Assembly (NCBI GenBank): GCA_032718475.1
Contig: JAUCBJ010002155.1
Coordinates: forward strand, 1 to 64,000
Origin: Nemertoderma westbladi
Taxonomy: Eukaryota; Xenacoelomorpha; Nemertodermatida; Nemertodermatidae
Length of the DNA stretch: 64,000 nucleotides
Direction of reading: 5' to 3'
Below are positions 54,958 to 64,000 of this stretch, piece by piece; positions within the stretch are counted from its first letter, which is position 1, and each line of letters starts with the position of its first letter. The notes under the pieces were generated by a model. It did not search any database and was not told the DNA's origin. It saw only the letters and a program-made list of their open reading frames with translations. The translations under genes and the position numbers were made by a program.

Positions 54958-55170
54958 TTCTGCCCCGTAGCTTTTGAGACCTTTGGATGGCTGGATGGCG
55001 GTATTCCTGAAGGAGATCGGACGCAGACTCTGTTCTACAACCTCGGAACCAATGTCTCACCAGTTTCTCCTTCAGCGCCTTGTTATCGCCATCCTCATTG
55101 GCAATGCCGCTTCCATCCTTGGTACAATGGACCCTTCTGCCGATGGCCTGTACGACATCCTAGAGTAGTA
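54958..55170 (+). pseudogene. LINE ORF C-terminal fragment, another family
   Basis: Two frames give CPVAFETFGWLDG then FLKEIGRRLCSTTSEPMSHQ and LLQRLVIAILIGNAASILGT, ending in a stop after YDILE. This pattern (E..RSxxFLLQRLxxAIxxGNAxxxLGT) is a common C-terminus of animal non-LTR elements. One frameshift; dead. Confidence 0.7.
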
Positions 55171-57729
55171 TTTTATTTCAGTAATTATACATACAGTACA
55201 ACTGTACTATTTTATTTATTTTTTTTTTACTTTTTATTTATTAATTCATTTTACATTTCCCACCGTAGTTAATCTTCTGCTGGATTGTTTTCTCTTTCTA
55301 CTTTTTACTTAATATTCACCAGGTCACACTACATTATAATAACATAACATTTATTTACAGTATTTCCATAGGTATCAAATTTTTTAGCGATTTTAATGAC
55401 TTTAATCCCTGCCATAACACCATAACAGTATTTTTATTTTCCAGTAATAATACTTTAATAGTAATTTTAATATTGATCTTTGAACATGTAAATAGGTTTA
55501 ATAATAGGACAACTTTTAAGAGTATTTCAAAAATTTTACTGTTTTATCACTTTAATTCGTCAGGAACTATCTGTCTGTGACATGAATTATACATTGCCTT
55601 AATTTACTTTCAATTATATTAGTTGCTGTATAGTTAGTGTGTTCAATAAATATTTGCATGGCAGAAAATTCTCACCGTAACTCTCTGTATCGCGAACAAT
55701 AAAAATATCTTAATTATATTATTAATATCGAATATTTAATTTATCAGAAACTTAAATCACAATATTCAGGCATCATAAATCAAACAAACTGTATAGTTGT
55801 TGTTCCTACTGAATGTTTAATGTACCTAGTACCTACAAATAATTTCCGATACGAAAGGGCTAATCAATTTATGCCGTCATAGAGAAAGTAGTTGCAAATT
55901 AATATTACTAAACTAATTAAATTGAATCACAATAGGTTATTATTAATACACTTCAATAGTGACAGATACCTGAGTTTAATTATTTATTACAGTAATAATA
56001 ATTATGCGCTGATTAAAAACAAATCAGTTGGAAAAAAAGCTAAGTGAGATTTTACAGACATCAATCATAGTGTGGTGTGTGTGAACTACTATAATCGGTC
56101 ACTAAATAAGTATACTGTAAGAAGTGAAACAACAAAACTACTATAACTTTAAATTGGGATCTTAAATAAATACCCAAGAGGCACGAATGATACGGCTCTA
56201 TCTGTAGAGTCCAGTAATAATTTGTGGTTGATATCGCAAAGTGCTGCACAGCCAGCCAGTTAGTGACTGTCTGGGAGAGATTGGCGAGTCAGTGTAGCTA
56301 AAAAATGGGGTCAACCCATAACAAATTTGCAATTCATCCAAACCAATTTTTTTTTATTCTATATTACCTTGTTAATACCCCCAAAGAAGTCTATAAAAAT
56401 ATATTATGCGGATCACCTTCAATTTCCTGTTTCTTTCCTTAGCAACATGGATTTTACATAGCAACAAGGGTTCTATTGGTGGGATTTTCTCCAAATTTGG
56501 TACAGACAAACTTTAACTCTAATGCCTATCGATTGACTGAAGTATGCACTTCTATATAGTTACCAATTTAGATTCCAGAACAACAGAATATTGTCTAATC
56601 ATTTAACCATTTTTAATACCAATTTTGCTGGTACAATATAAATAATCATAAATATAAATAAATATAAATCTTACTTACACAACTTCTCTACTAAACGGGT
56701 GGATGTGTAACCTCGCTCATCGGATTTATCGACCTCAAAAACCCTTATCCCCAAAAAATTTATTTGTTATATTATAAACTATTGTGGTTTCTAAACTAAA
56801 ACAAATAAATAAATTAAAATTTAAAATCAATAGAGGAATCACAATTTTATTATGTGAAAATTATTCGCATAATAATGGAAATTTTAAAATATTAATGGAA
56901 AAATATTAATGGAAATTATGAAATTTCCTTGCAGTGGAATTGTATAATTTTTTACATTAATTAATATTCGTGAAATTTTTTTAAAATTTGGATGCGACTT
57001 CTAGTTTCCGAGATATAGCAATAAATGTGTAACCCGCCAGTATAAATATTACTAATTTCCCATTAAATCACAACTTATGGTAAATTACTTAAATTATTCT
57101 GGAACATCACCAATTTGATACTTACTAACTACTGTTTCCTACTGTTGCATTTTGTTTGGCTTGTTTTATGCAAATTTGCGCAGAATTTCCTTGAATAAAC
57201 ATAATATGATCCGCAAAATTAAATTTTATAGACTTTTTTGGTCATTAACGAGGTAAATATAGAATCAAAAATATGTGGTTCGGGTTGAACCACAATAATT
57301 TCTTATGGGTTTTTTACCAGATTGACTCGACTATTATAGCAGTATGGTGTAAGAAATTGAAACCCGGTCCAACTGTAAACAAGCATCGATATATTTATTA
57401 AATTGATGTAATATAATTATATTATAACGATTAATATAATGTAAAGGTTTAATTAATAATAATTTTTGATCTGATTTCAGACTATCTAGAAAGCAAACCA
57501 TTCTGTGTCCTCCTTACCAACGTCGTATTCAACTCAACTTCATGGAAAAATATTTCTATAAAAAAGGTTGGCCCACAATTTAAAACATTCCCGAAATCAA
57601 CTTAAATTTATTAAATATTCTAACATTGCTGTTACAGTGCGGGATTGCGCTGTAAACCAGAAAATTCATACGGAAATTTAATATAATTGGTCGCAAAAAT
57701 CTATGAGTGAGAATCCGAGAGCTACAAAG
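55171..57729. other. No gene seen
   Basis: Long AT-rich stretch between a LINE relic and PEX16. It includes homopolymer T and A runs and no supported gene or element. The presumed PEX16 3' untranslated region lies at its right end. Confidence 0.5.
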
Positions 57730-58920
57730 TTACAAAGATAATTGGTAGGAGTGGAGGGATTGCCATTCCTCTAGGAAGTTCATCAGAGGATCAACGCAGC
57801 TCCGAACCACGGGAATGGATCTAACGCACTTCTGTAGCTTATCGACAATTTGGGATTTAGTAAATTCGTCGTAGAAAGGCGATCGTAATAGATAAAGGAA
57901 GGGGTGGCGGAATCGTCTCTGGAGTTCGTGTTGCTCCCGTAAATTATAGCCATCGTGAAAACCAAATAATAAAATACTAACAATATCCACTGCCATGGAG
58001 AGTTTATACGTCGCCCAAGAATTAGAACCCAAAGCAGCGGAACAAGCGAGATTTATCACCGGTCTTAGCGAATGGAGGGTCTCGCCTAATTGATTAATGT
58101 GATTAAGCCGCGTGGACGGTGCGAGAAAACCGTTGAGTCTATCCAGTCGGGATTTACAGTGGAGGTAATCCGAGCGTGGCGACCCGAACTGACCCGAGAG
58201 GCATTGCGCGGACTGAGAGCGCGACACCACCCGGCCTTCCGTGCCGTCGACGACCTCCCATGTAGTAGCGACGGTGCGGTCCAGTTCGTTTCGTTTATCT
58301 ATAAGTTCTAACCGCATATCTGGATGGGAGAGCAACGGGTCGCTAGGGATAATTCCCGAATCGCAACATGTTTGTAAATAAAGTCGCAGTAAACATTTAA
58401 CTACCTGGATAACGACAACGATAATCCAACGACTGGTCTCACCGCCGCGACTCAAACAACCTAATTCTAGAATCACTTCAAAGTATTCTAGAACCGTCAA
58501 CCACGTTCGTACGCGTTTGCTATTGGCCGTAAGAGGTGTGGCGAGTTTAACGGACGCGTTTCGGTACTTGTGAGCCATTAACGCGGTCCATAAAGATAGC
58601 GAATTAGAAACGGTAAAAAGTAATTCGGATAATATAATGTAACGACCGCGTAACGCGTAGGACATTATCTGCAGGAGCGATTCGGTTCGTTTTATCGCGT
58701 CGATATTGTTCAGCAGAACTTTCTCCAATTGTTTCCAGTCGCGCAATGGAAACATAGTAAGGATTATTTTGACGACTCGGTTGTTAGTGTTCATCTCTGG
58801 TTGGTTGTCCGACATCCGTTTCCTTGTCCAACCCGTGGCTTCCTCGAGCGGTCTTCCAGTATTAGGCCTATTATTAGAACCAGAAGAAGCCGGACCTATG
58901 CCAGTATCTGCATCATCCAT
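57730..58920 (-). CDS. PEX16: Peroxisomal membrane biogenesis protein PEX16
   Basis: About 396 residues, predicted integral membrane peroxin that recruits PEX3 and helps place peroxisomal membrane proteins in the ER and peroxisome. Key segments are IMSYALRGRYIILSELL, TWLTVLEYFEVILELG, GETSRWIIVVVIQVVKCLLR (the membrane-anchoring region), and the C-terminal block FLYLLRSPFYDEFTKSQI ... PLMNFLEEWQSLHSYQL. The last block is highly characteristic of PEX16. I place the start at the ATG at 58920. An in-frame TTG two codons upstream is less likely, and just beyond it is a TTATTTATTGCAG acceptor, so a 5'-untranslated intron is possible. The N-terminal extension of about 55 residues, and a non-conserved loop at 195-265, make it longer than vertebrate PEX16 (336). 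No coding-region intron. Confidence 0.93.
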   Translation of the reverse strand: MDDADTGIGPASSGSNNRPNTGRPLEEATGWTRKRMSDNQPEMNTNNRVVKIILTMFPLRDWKQLEKVLLNNIDAIKRTESLLQIMSYALRGRYIILSELLFTVSNSLSLWTALMAHKYRNASVKLATPLTANSKRVRTWLTVLEYFEVILELGCLSRGGETSRWIIVVVIQVVKCLLRLYLQTCCDSGIIPSDPLLSHPDMRLELIDKRNELDRTVATTWEVVDGTEGRVVSRSQSAQCLSGQFGSPRSDYLHCKSRLDRLNGFLAPSTRLNHINQLGETLHSLRPVINLACSAALGSNSWATYKLSMAVDIVSILLFGFHDGYNLREQHELQRRFRHPFLYLLRSPFYDEFTKSQIVDKLQKCVRSIPVVRSCVDPLMNFLEEWQSLHSYQLSL

Positions 58921-59155
58921 TATCAATACTGCAATAAATAACTTATTACTTGATCAATGCAGAATGTATGTAGGCTTACATTATACTGTTATATCCTGAC
59001 CTGAATCCTGTTATCCAGATGCTACTGATATCTACGGTTAATGCATCATGCAGTAATGACAGAGTGACGGACTCCAGTCACGCTACAGGCTTTGCACTGT
59101 ATGGGAATTAAATAGGCAGCGCAGCGTAAATAACAGACGGACACAATAAGACAGA
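58921..59155. promoter_or_regulatory. PEX16 upstream region
   Basis: Contains the possible splice acceptor at 58929-58931 (minus) for a 5' untranslated exon. No clear core promoter. Confidence 0.35.
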
Positions 59156-59179
59156 GGGGGGGGGGGGGGGGGGGGGGGG
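59156..59179. repeat. G homopolymer, 24 bases
   Basis: Continuous G run followed by further G-rich sequence to about 59209, on the upstream side of PEX16. Confidence 0.9.
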
Positions 59180-59240
59180 TGGTAGGGAGGGGAGGGGGGT
59201 GGGGGGAGACTTTCGACGCAAACAAAATTCATCCCTCACC

Positions 59241-59664
59241 TACGGTGGCTGATTAAGGCCTATTATTTCCATTTTTTTAATTATTTTAACCCGGGTGAAA
59301 AACATTTATCACCCGGGTGAAAAACATCAGAACTCTGAACACATGTAGTGAGTTTCCTTATAAATAATATCGAAAGCTCATTTTGATCCAGATTCACTCT
59401 TGGCGAATTAATATCTCGACCAATCTTATTAATCAATTTAGGGAAAGGATCAGGTTACAGTGGCATGTTATTCTAACCAAAACAATAAACGAAAGTCAAT
59501 AGTTAAACATTCAAATATTTTTCACCCGGGTGATAAATTTTTTTCACCCGGGTGATAAATGTTTTCACCCGGGTGATAAATGTTTTCACCTGGGTGATAA
59601 ATTTTTTCCCCCGGGTGAAAAATATTTAAAAAATGGAAATAATTGGCCGCAATCAGCCACCGTA
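59241..59664. mobile_element. IS3EU-like miniature transposon, 424 bp, 6-bp TSD
   Basis: Inverted ends TACGGTGGCTGATT are flanked by the perfect 6-bp duplication CTCACC (59235-59240 and 59665-59670). Inside are TTCACCCGGGTGATAAAT-type palindromic units on both sides, matching the style of the 34933-37188 element. The centre holds one copy of the dispersed 72-bp-family repeat (59433-59491). No coding capacity, so it would rely on a transposase in trans. Confidence 0.85.
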
Positions 59665-59670
59665 CTCACC

Positions 59671-61463
59671 AGGGGAAAATCGACGCAAATAACAGATGAT
59701 TACTCCAAATATAAAACCTTTATCCTGTTCTATTGACTTTAGTTTTTTGTTTTGGTTAGAAATAATGTGCCTCTTTAAAACCTACCCATTTCCATAAATT
59801 GCCAATTTAACATTGAGGCGTAATATGAATTCGCCGAGATGGAATTTGCGTGTAATTATGAAAGGTGTGTGGAATTTTCACTCAACGAATATAACTGTGT
59901 GGCGAGTGCAGGTGCTGTGCATGGGTTCGCCAAGCTGACAACCATTATGGAAATGAATAGGTTAACAAAGGTTTACACTACCATATTTTATCGCCGCCGG
60001 CAATGGTTTTCGGCTGTCGATTGTCGGCGTAACGTTCGCCGTAATACTTCGCCTCTTCCGGTGCTAGCTGCTGGGATATGGGGGTTGGAATGCTCTGCAC
60101 CATGTTACAGTAGGCCTACATACTGCATAATTGCAAACACATTCATTGTTAGTAAAAATATAGAGCATCATCTACAACTGTAATGTACTTTGGATATTGG
60201 GAAAAGGCAATAACGAGGGATGAATATGATCTGATTAGTACAGTATTATCTGAGTACATTCATAATTTATTAATTCAAAATAAAAATGAAACACATATCA
60301 TATAATATACACCTTTATCGTATTTATTTAGTACTGTCGGCGAACACTAATTACAAATATTAATGATAACACCCTATATTTAGGCCTATTATATCGAAAC
60401 CGTAAAGATATATTAGTTTCAATACCCATAGTAGCATAATGTGTATAGAATGCTGCAATGTCGCTTGATAACTCGGAAGTTGTCCTCCACTTTTGGATCT
60501 ATTTTACTCGTTTGGTCGCTTTGCACATAATTTGCAATGTTTCTGTAAATAACCAATAGAAGTTAACAAAAATATTGTTATACAAGTTGTAAGTTATGTA
60601 GTAACTATCAAGTATCTATTTTATTTTGGCTTCGTAATTTAACACGGTCTAAGGGCATCTCTCTAATTCTATACAATAATTTGTCTTCCACAATAAATAG
60701 CGAGGGTGTGGGGGTCTAATTGTAGTGACCGTACGAAATATGTAACTGTACGACATTTCTCCCTATTTTAAATTCATGTCTCGTTTTCTAATTGTATAAA
60801 TTCACTTTATAATCAGTATAGTTAGTGTTTTAATAAGATGAACATTTTTTATTTATTTTATATTCAGTACAATGTTCGTATTCGTTAGTAAAGATAATTT
60901 TGATGTTTACAGTTATATTAAATCTCAAAAAAAGGTTATTTATTTTGCAATATAAAAATTGTTAATTAAAGTGTATTATTATTATTTTCTAATTTATTAA
61001 TAGTTTTTATAGTAGGCCCTATACAGTAAGTATACTCAACTGTACCTGTTTTCTGTTAAGATTCCTGCGAATGTCAACACCCCAAAGCAAACTAAGTAAA
61101 CGACCGTTAATCGCAGCACTAAAGTCATTATTCCTTCTATTCCAGGGGTTTTCTTTTTAAACCTATAGATTTTATTAGAAAATCAATGGCTTATATCGTA
61201 GCGGTAATCGTGACACGTTCGTAGGGCCTTCGCGCAGCACGACGTATAGATGAGCCTTAGCAGCATAGCGGTATAGTAAACCGTCTGCCCAGGAACTAAG
61301 TCAGATTGCATCATATCATTTTTAAACACAATTCTAATACAATCAATTGGGTAGTCGGGAGGACAAACTATCTGTTTCAAATGTCAGTCGACTGATATGA
61401 TTAGTAGGAAAAACAGTGAGCGGAAGGGGTGGAGGGGGGTGTGCCACTATTATGACACTATTC
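59671..61463. other. No gene seen
   Basis: AT-rich. At 61219-61253 (minus) there is a copy of the CGTGCTGCGCGAAGGCCC repeat, also at 36083, 38447 and, diverged, 61610-61640. The 114-residue frame at 59839-60183 lacks any recognisable domain. Confidence 0.45.
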
Positions 61464-61548
61464 CAGAGTCAAAGCTGCGAGCCATCAGCGAACTGTTATA
61501 ATTGTAATATGGCCGTTTTCTAAAAGTCCGTGTGTGACGGAAGCCATA
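61464..61548 (+). repeat. Dispersed repeat, pair with 21325-21410
   Basis: AGTCAAAGCTGCGAGCCATC and the following bases match 21325-21410 closely. Confidence 0.7.
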
Positions 61549-62049
61549 ATTGTCGGAAGCCAATATATAAACCAGCCATAGTATAATTATAATTGTACGC
61601 TAAGATGGCTTGCAGCTTTTGCTGCACGAAGGCCCCACTCGTGTTCATGAGAAGCCACTATACTCACTCAAAATGTAGATAAACAGTAGAGCAATTTATA
61701 AAAATGAAAATTAGAATTAAGAAAAATGTATTTGTAGAGAGCGCTTCAAAAGAGTGTTGATCTGTGTTATAAGAATGCTTTACTCCTAAACACTCCAATG
61801 ATATAGAACCAAGCCTTGGCCACTGTAAAGCTATCCCCTGACCATTAAAATATAATGAGGTATTGATAAATTCCTAAACCTTGACTACTTTGATCTTATA
61901 CCATTATATATACATAAAATATGTAATGACCTATTATAGACGCACTCGATATACCAACAATATACTGAGTGTTTAAACTCAGTTCGTACTTAGTGATAGT
62001 TTCAGCAACGGTATGGTAGTTTATGACTTACTAGAGTTTAGTTGGGACA

Positions 62050-62550
62050 TACATTTATTATAGGAAGGGATCTAGGGGTCTTAACCTCGAATGATAAGTT
62101 TATTTTACCGAAAATAACTCATCTTTTATTGGCGCAATTGTAGGACTAATCCCATCACATGCGTACTTTTTAACCGGGTAGTGTACAAATTTAGGAAACG
62201 CGTAATTTTTCTTAAAATTAATATCTCATATCTCTCCAAACCACGTACGCGTTTCGACCTTACTGGGTCTCATCAGCGTGGTGTCGGATTCGAAGTTGGA
62301 ACCTCGAGGTGGAAGCCGAGACTACAACCACTAGGCCACAGGTTCTTGAGATATGGAGTATTAATTTCAAAGACAGCTGCCATTTTATTAGCCCCTGATT
62401 TTTATTATTGATAGTAACAATGAGTTGGCAAGCTGTATTTTTAGATTTTTATTTTTTAAGACCCCTAGATCCCTTCCTATAATAAATGTACAATAACAAA
62501 TACCTCGAAAAATACAGCTTGCCAACACATTGTTACTATCAATAATAGTT
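62050..62550 (-). mobile_element. Composite SINE insertion with foldback head, TSD-flanked
   Basis: Flanked by TAGTTGGGACAT at about 62040-62051 and 62549-62560, a 12-base duplication as left by LINE-driven insertion. On the minus strand, a 37-base-arm hairpin (62405-62545, arms around TTGGCAAGCTGTATTTTT) comes first. A tRNA-like SINE head follows (62350-62260; A box GTGGCCTAGTGGTTGTAG, B-box-like TTCGAATCCGACACC), then a body with GATGAGACCCAGTAAGGTCG. The sequence around AAGGGATCTAGGGGTCTTA occurs in opposite orientations at both ends. Confidence 0.6.
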
Positions 62551-62659
62551 GGGACATGGGAAACTGGTTCGAATGATCAGCCCTCAGTAATAAAATTTCT
62601 ACGAATAATTAATTTGCATTGTTTACGGAACGAGTACGGACGAGAAATATCCGCGTCAC

Positions 62660-63010
62660 ATTTAGTTTATGCCCTGAAATTTGGCGGCAAATTGTTTATG
62701 CATTTAAATTTCGCGGCACGTTTAGTTTATACCGTGAACTGTCGCAGCACATTAATTTTATGTCGTAAATTTTTTCGACACTTTTGTTATATGCCGTGAA
62801 AATTCGCGGCACTTTTAGGCCTAGTTGATTACGTGAAACTTTGCGGCACATTTATTTCGTGTCGTAAAATTATGTGGCACATAAGTTTACTGTGCCTGCC
62901 ATGACATTTAGCTGGACATTCAGTTTATGCCGTGAAATATGTGACATATTCACTATGCCGCGAGAAATCTAGGCACGTTTATATCAGAAAATTTTGCGGA
63001 AGGTTTAGTT
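62660..63010. repeat. Degenerate tandem array of about 38-bp units with dyad symmetry
   Basis: About nine diverged units, each with TTTAGTTTATGCCGTGAAAT followed by a GCGGCAC. The centre approximates the palindrome GCCGTGAAATTTCGCGGC. No coding. Confidence 0.7.
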
Positions 63011-63019
63011 TGTGACGCG

Positions 63020-63864
63020 AAGTTATTGAAATTTAACAGGATATCTTTTCTTGTTGCAACCGGTTCAATATCGATTAATACGATTTATTAAAATGCTTGG
63101 CAATCCCGGTTTATCAAAACCGACCATAGGTATCTCAAAATTAAATTAGTACGGTATCATCGATGTAGAATAATTAGGGGGGTGGTGGTAACAATTTATA
63201 TTTAGGTTGTTTAATAAATAAGTTAACAATATTGTTAAACGATATGATAACGATAACCAACATAGATACAGTCTTGGCATCGTCAAAATAATACAGCCTT
63301 TAAAATGTAAATGTTGTTTAACTGAAATACAACCAATAAATATTTAAATGGCGGAGATCAAATTGCATAAATAAAAAAATATGGGTTGTAAATAAAGACA
63401 TACCGTATACATTCAACTTATACAACTGCTAAACCATCAACTGCAACAAATAAATTAATGACATATAAATTATTAAATAATATTACAGAAACTGAAACTA
63501 ACAACAAGGCGGAAATATATTGAACTAATAATTAAATATAATCTAAATTATAACATTGTTGTATCTTTTGCACAAAATGTGGCATCTGGAGCAAATTCAG
63601 CACCATGATTTCAAATACCATCTTAAAATAATACAATTTTAATAAATAAAACCAATTGAATGTGAAACAACTTTTAAACTTAGTAAACTTCTTCGTGAGC
63701 GCCACAACAACGTCCATGTAGTGTGTGACTAAAAGTAAAAGCTACAATTCGCGAAAAACTAAAAGCAGACACAGGCGGGGCGAATACAAGACCAGACTGG
63801 GTCATAAAAATTGTTAACTAACAGGCATTAATAATTTATCTAAATAAACGACTTTTAGTACCAG
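63020..63864. other. No gene; presumed 3' flank of VPS50
   Basis: AT-rich with several AATAAA-like words that could serve the minus-strand gene. Nothing else is recognisable. Confidence 0.5.
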
Positions 63865-64000
63865 CTAAGAAGCCTCTAACATTGATAGAAGTCTTTGTTT
63901 CGCTTTCTTAGTGAGATGCGAAGAAGCTAAGCAATTAACTAAACCAACCAACTGTTTAGTAGTGTAACTCTCTCGGTGTTCCTTCAACCATTTCTCCAAC
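63865..64000 (-). CDS. VPS50: VPS50/syndetin, last coding exon (partial)
   Basis: On the minus strand the window edge opens in a frame encoding 44 residues: LEKWLKEHRESYTTKQLVGL, then VNCLASSHLTKKAKQRLLSM, then LEAS and a stop (TAG at 63865-63867). It matches the C-terminus of VPS50 (CCDC132), recalled as a WIKEHREYSTKQL-type segment followed by a K-K-A-R-Q-K-L-L run. VPS50 is the distinguishing subunit of the EARP tethering complex for endosomal recycling. No acceptor lies within the window, so this exon continues past the edge. Identification rests on a short piece. Confidence 0.7.
   Translation of the reverse strand, partial: LEKWLKEHRESYTTKQLVGLVNCLASSHLTKKAKQRLLSMLEAS

Overview
This is a eukaryotic, animal-type genomic window. 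It is AT-rich and gene-poor, with spliceosomal donors and acceptors, tRNA-derived SINEs, LINE fragments, LTR retrotransposons and many non-autonomous DNA transposons. The protein genes are conserved metazoan ones, and the repeat make-up (IS3EU-type element, Ty3 and BEL-type retroelements, palindrome-rich miniature elements) suits an invertebrate, probably marine. I cannot name the species from sequence alone.

Host genes are few and widely spaced. An apparently intronless Rho GTPase-activating protein of the ARHGAP18/28/40 group lies at 4402-6669 (minus). A signal-peptide exon (28281-28335) and a large leucine-rich-repeat exon (30623-31665) form one secreted or receptor-type gene with an internal frameshift. 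A 121-residue probable mitochondrial membrane protein lies at 51155-51520. PEX16, with no intron in its coding region, lies at 57730-58920 (minus). The last exon of VPS50/syndetin runs off the right edge (63865-64000, minus). There are also zinc-finger remnants near 24 kb.

The rest is a graveyard of nested mobile DNA. From 8.6 to 20 kb at least six short DNA transposons are stacked inside each other. Three have CAGT-type ends and 5-bp target duplications. Three have 8-bp duplications. Nearly all carry subterminal arrays of short perfect palindromes or other short repeats. From 34.2 to 37.4 kb an IS3EU-like transposon (TAC ends, 6-bp duplication) sits inside a BEL/Pao-like gag remnant, and a 424-bp deletion relative of it sits at 59.2 kb. 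From 38.86 to 49.72 kb there is a Ty3/gypsy retrotransposon with both LTRs, a tRNA-Pro-type primer site, gag-protease, a candidate -1 frameshift site, and RT, RNase H and integrase. Its pol is split by a 3.45-kb CACTA-like transposon that carries a PWWP-domain gene and a small zinc-ribbon ORF, itself an unusual cargo.

Four tRNA-derived SINE copies, several LINE 3' ends, many minisatellites, and eight G or C homopolymers of 15-25 bases complete the picture. Where a stretch holds nothing I can support, the feature list says so.
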